Positions 61,933 through 64,000 of a stretch of DNA of 64,000 nucleotides are shown one piece after another. Numbering within the stretch: position 1 is the first letter of the stretch; each line of letters opens with the position of its first letter. A program made the translations under genes and the position numbers. The stretch comes from Citrus sinensis. Taxonomy: Eukaryota; Streptophyta; Magnoliopsida; Sapindales; Rutaceae. The notes beneath the pieces are model-generated. The model worked only from the letters and a program-made list of their open reading frames with translations, did no database searches and was not told the origin of the DNA. The stretch spans positions 1,364,001-1,428,000 of the forward strand of contig NC_068558.1 in assembly GCF_022201045.2 (NCBI RefSeq). The letters run 5' to 3'.

Positions 61933-64000
61933 ATGGGAGCGGTCCAGCAGCAGCTTCTGCAGCAATTAAAGGCCTCGGCGGCGAACTCGCAGAGAGTAGA
62001 AGAGGCAGCCCAGAGATTGGCTGCTTACGTTCTTCAGCCTGACCACCAAAACGTCAGAGAGTTCTTCAGTCTCTGCCTCTTCCTCTCGAGGTAAATTCAA
62101 TTCAAACTCTTATCGTTTTTCCTATGCATGCTTTAGGTTAGGGCCCATAATCCTGATTTGTTTTGTTTTGCCAGTGGATTTTGCTAGGTTTTCAGCTCTC
62201 TTTTTTTTTTTTTTTTTCAAATTTTGGTGCGGCAAAATTCGGTTATAGAATTAATTAATGCCTGTCATGCCTTTGATCCTGATAGAAAACATGCTATTTT
62301 TGCTATGCTGGACTGGATAATACAGGGGTATTGATTATGCTGTTGCAAACAATGAAGTTCCTCCCAAAGCTCAAGAATTACCTTCATTATTGAAAAAGGT
62401 GATTTATATATATGTATCTCATTTATTTATTGCTCATACGTCCTGTTTTGATCTTCAAGTTTCACTGATTTCTTTGACCACAAAGTATTTGTCTCATCTT
62501 CTATTTGGAAAGCATTTTCTATACTGTTTTATGAATGCATCCCTCACGGTATATAGTACATCTACTTGCTTCTTTAACATTTTATTTTATTTTTTTATGT
62601 TTCTAATAATTATTTTTGTATGCTATGTAGATTTGCCAACGAAAAAATGATCCTGTGTTACAAGCAGCTATCATGGTGCTGATGTTCTCTGTTAAGGTAC
62701 TTTTCAATGCTGCCGTTTTTCGAGACTGAGACATAGTTGAGTTACTCTAGAGTTGATGTTGCTTGCAGTTTTGAACTTCTACCAATGCCTTAGTGTCCCA
62801 GTCTGCCTTTCGTTATGTTTCGCATGCTGGGATCTGGTTTGGACTGCAGTGTTGAATTCTTCCTTGTGAAAGATGGATACATTTTTATTTTTAACTTCAG
62901 GGTTGTGATTTTGGGACATTGGATGGTTTTCAACCACTCTAAAATCTATGTTTTCTTTGTGCTTGATGTCTCGATTTCTTCAAATGCTTTTATGTGTCAT
63001 TTTTTCCTGGTGCTGTTAAATACCTATCTTAATCTGGAGGGGAAGTTCCTTTCAGTTAAATTCCTATTTGTCTCATACTCTTTACAATATGAACATCTAT
63101 TTAAGAATGCCATAAATCCATGCATTAAATATTCTAAATTTCTTATTTAACTGATATTGTGTTCTGATGGTAGAGTGCTTGCAGAATTGAATGGTTTTCA
63201 GTTGAGGAGGCTCAAGAACTTATCGCTCTTGCTGATGAGGTTGGCTACTAACAATTCTCTAGTGGAGCATGATTACAATTAAAGGCACATGTTATGTTGA
63301 TTTTGCTAACTATCGTGTTTCTGGTTGTTCAGATAGGAAGTGGCTTCTTAGGTCCTTCGATTAATGGCAATTTGGTTTCCACTGTTTCAACAATTATGAC
63401 TAGGTAGGAGTATCTTGAACCAATTTTGTTGTGCTAATATTTCTTTATACATTACATTTGCCTAAAAGTGCTGGTCCTGTTACCTAGGCCCTAGTTAATT
63501 ATTCCTCCAGCTTTAGATTTCTTTTCCTGCTAGGAGTCATGGATTTGTCTATTACCTTTATGCCCAGCAACTACTTTGACGTGTCTTGACTAGTTTAAGC
63601 ATATCACTTTTGGTTCTGTCTTTTAGATTTCTGGTCAGATATTTTGTTGATAATAGTAACTATTTCAATTCGTGTCCGATTTTCATTTATACTTATGTCA
63701 ATCAGATGGAACTTCTATTTGAGGGTAATTGCAAATACAAGGCACCTCAATGGCCACATGTTTCAATGTGGAAGTCAAAATTTTGTTATTTATTCCACAT
63801 AGTTTGGAATCACAATTGATAATGATTGCTATCGATAAAGGACATTGTTTGAAAGCTTTCCTTTTCTTCCTCTGTCTGCTCAGGTTCTATCCACTGCTGA
63901 AGATGGGCCAGATTCTTGCTTCTCTTGAAGTTGAGGTGGTTTATAATGATATGGCGGCTTATTTATTTTATTATTTGGGTGGGATGGAAAATCACCAAGG
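61933..64000 (+). CDS. PIAL2: E4 SUMO-protein ligase PIAL-type, 5' part (partial)
   Basis: The first six coding exons of a PIAS-like (PIAL) protein: 61933-62090, 62326-62398, 62631-62696, 63174-63239, 63333-63403 and 63884-63935. Together they give 486 nt / 162 codons in one frame; intron 6 starts at 63936 and runs past the window. PIAL1/2 elongate SUMO chains in the nucleus and take part in transcriptional silencing; their SP-RING zinc finger lies further downstream and is not seen here. The visible N-terminal domain matches the family in order and spacing: RVEEAAQRLAAYVLQP, GIDYAVANNEVPPKAQELPS, IMVLMFSVKSACRIEWFS, EAQELIALADEIGSGF, RFYPLLKMGQILASLEVE. Assignment to PIAL1 versus PIAL2 is not possible from this part; the symbol follows common usage for single-copy plants. 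Confidence 0.88.

Overview
This is a 64 kb stretch of nuclear DNA from a flowering plant, almost certainly a eudicot. All the convincing genes carry GT-AG introns and encode plant-specific families (RBOH NADPH oxidase, MAKR, LURP-one-related, LEA_2/NHL, PIAL E4 SUMO ligase). The spacers are AT-rich and hold plant MITEs, a tRNA-derived SINE, copia-type fragments and a piece of plastid DNA. A woody rosid such as Citrus is my guess; the window alone does not prove it. There is no operon structure, and each gene appears to be its own transcription unit.

Layout. 1-1627 (+): 3' part of an organellar bL25-type ribosomal protein gene. 2351-3417: a direct duplication and an intact-looking SINE with target-site duplication. 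3815-5922 (+): secreted GH5 glycoside hydrolase with a C-terminal ricin-B/CBM13-like lectin domain. 9029-10490 (+): membrane-associated kinase regulator (MAKR2-like). 14218-14577: Tourist-like MITE. 14874-15548 and 19404-20048 (both -): two LEA_2/NHL-type single-pass membrane proteins, separated by a hairpin element, an AT-rich tandem array and a copia gag relic. 20.7-24.8 kb: a cluster of small DNA transposons, several with clear target-site duplications. 25545-31336 (-): a complete 14-exon RBOHF-type NADPH oxidase of 946 aa, with one GC-AG intron. 31.4-47.4 kb: about 16 kb without a credible gene, holding an LTR-element tail, a hAT transposase relic, degraded MITE copies and local duplications. 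47461-48238 (+): LURP-one-related protein. 48978-53365 (-): a 7-exon, 676-aa protein I cannot name, with a probable solo LTR in one intron. 54451-54916 and 56107-56259: two inverted-repeat elements upstream of the next gene. 56597-59626 (+): PP1 catalytic subunit (TOPP type). 60.5-61.1 kb: nuclear plastid DNA with a full-length psaC pseudogene, between two trinucleotide microsatellites. 61933-64000 (+): 5' end of a PIAL-type E4 SUMO ligase gene.

Several genes touch stress, hormone or defence signalling (RBOHF, MAKR, LEA_2/NHL, LOR, PP1, PIAL). In a eukaryotic genome this neighbourhood is not evidence of a shared pathway. I found no convincing new biological system. The best second-look items are the psaC NUPT, the uncharacterised 676-aa gene, the GC-AG intron in RBOHF and the dense set of small transposons with recoverable target-site duplications. 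Splice sites were inferred by hand from reading-frame continuity and GT/AG signals, and summed exon lengths are multiples of three in every complete gene.
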